From contig NZ_CP119677.1 of NCBI RefSeq assembly GCF_029318685.1, positions 2,218,501 through 2,282,500 of the forward strand: a stretch of DNA of 64,000 nucleotides. The letters are read 5' to 3'. Of the stretch, positions 63,664-64,000 are shown in pieces. Made by a program: the position numbers and the translations under genes. The notes below the pieces were generated by a model. The model was not told the origin of the DNA, did not search any database, and saw nothing but the letters and a program-made list of their open reading frames with translations. The DNA is from Ruminiclostridium papyrosolvens DSM 2782 (GTDB lineage: Bacteria > Bacillota > Clostridia > Acetivibrionales > DSM-1351). Numbering within the stretch: the first letter of the stretch is position 1; every line of letters begins with the position of its first letter.

Positions 63664-64000
63664 ATTAATATCTCCGTTTTTTTAAAATATGAATTGTTTG
63701 ATATACAGATTATAGAATAATTATCTATCGATTACAAGTTTTGACAAGTATCTATTATAAATCAAAACGAAGAAAGTGAATTTAGGTGTAATAAATAGTA
63801 TCTTGATGAATAATATAGAATAAAGCGGGTAAATTAAATTCAAGGCTAATCATGGACAAGGTTGTGTGTTGATAAGAGAGTTTGGCGATGATATACTAAC
63901 GAAGCTGTCTCGAACGGCGGCAACGCTTTGACAAGTTTTAAGTTTAAGGTAGAAATTAAATACCAAAAACTAAAAGTAAAAAAAGTGTTGACACAAATGA
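63664..64000. other. AT-rich end region without a recognised gene
   Basis: No complete ORF is supported. A short, more GC-rich piece (63880-63935) can be read as LIREFGDDILTKLSRTAATL from a TTG but lacks a ribosome site. TTGACA at about 63987-63992 may be the -35 box of a gene right of the window. Confidence 0.3.

Noticed and set aside
63895..64000. Possible coding remnant reading EAVSNGGNALTSFKFK to the right edge
   Set aside because: No start codon or ribosome site and too short to recognise; may be chance.

Overview
This window comes from the chromosome of a mesophilic, cellulosome-forming Clostridium of the Ruminiclostridium cellulolyticum / papyrosolvens / josui group. The DNA is AT-rich with strong Shine-Dalgarno sites. 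The central operon has the family's gene order: scaffoldin, GH48, GH8, GH9, GH9, cohesin protein OrfX, GH9, GH9, mannanase, GH9, GH5. It is not the R. cellulolyticum H10 order as I remember it, because a GH5 mannanase occupies the slot where H10 has the rhamnogalacturonan lyase gene rgl11Y. The scaffoldin module order also differs from the H10 one.

Layout. Positions 1-12664 hold housekeeping genes: the rbgA end, rnhB, a FliK-like gene, a small FlhB-like gene, yraN, an M19 dipeptidase, a class I aminotransferase, purB, a GntR regulator, a class A beta-lactamase-like serine hydrolase, a DedA protein, a DUF1540 peptide and an amino-acid permease. Positions 12665-13676 are a roughly 1 kb non-coding leader with a good promoter candidate about 650 nt before cipC, a cre-like site, an orphan Shine-Dalgarno sequence and nested hairpins. 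Positions 13677-38331 are the cip-cel operon: 12 genes on the plus strand, ended by a strong terminator at 38339. Perfect or near-perfect stem-loops sit in six of the internal gaps and divide the message into segments.

Positions 38394-47259 hold a LysR regulator divergent from an SGNH hydrolase, a secreted metallophosphoesterase, a two-gene copper module (HMA/TauE-like/double-cupredoxin protein plus CopA), and a c-di-AMP (ydaO-type) riboswitch ahead of an SH3/NlpC-P60 cell-wall hydrolase. A decayed hybrid-cluster-protein gene follows. Positions 47876-56993 form a second, looser group of dockerin enzymes: GH11 xylanase, CBM35-GH26 mannanase, GH9-CBM3 and Ig-GH9. A flavin-type protein and a PrsA-like foldase lie among them. 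Positions 57144-63663 hold an internally duplicated membrane protein, a small orphan ORF, a YitT-family protein, a patatin-like lipase, an IS3/IS150-type element and a secreted copper-amine-oxidase-N-domain protein.

How it works together: CipC provides a cellulose-binding CBM3a and six cohesins. Fourteen dockerin-bearing enzymes in the window can dock to it, and OrfX adds one membrane-tethered cohesin. The enzymes cover processive and endo cellulases, mannanases and a xylanase. No classic defence island, prophage or CRISPR array was seen. The most unusual features are the scaffoldin module order, the segmented operon RNA, an apparent CTG start on the GH26 gene, an IS inserted in the loop of a terminator, and the copper fusion protein.
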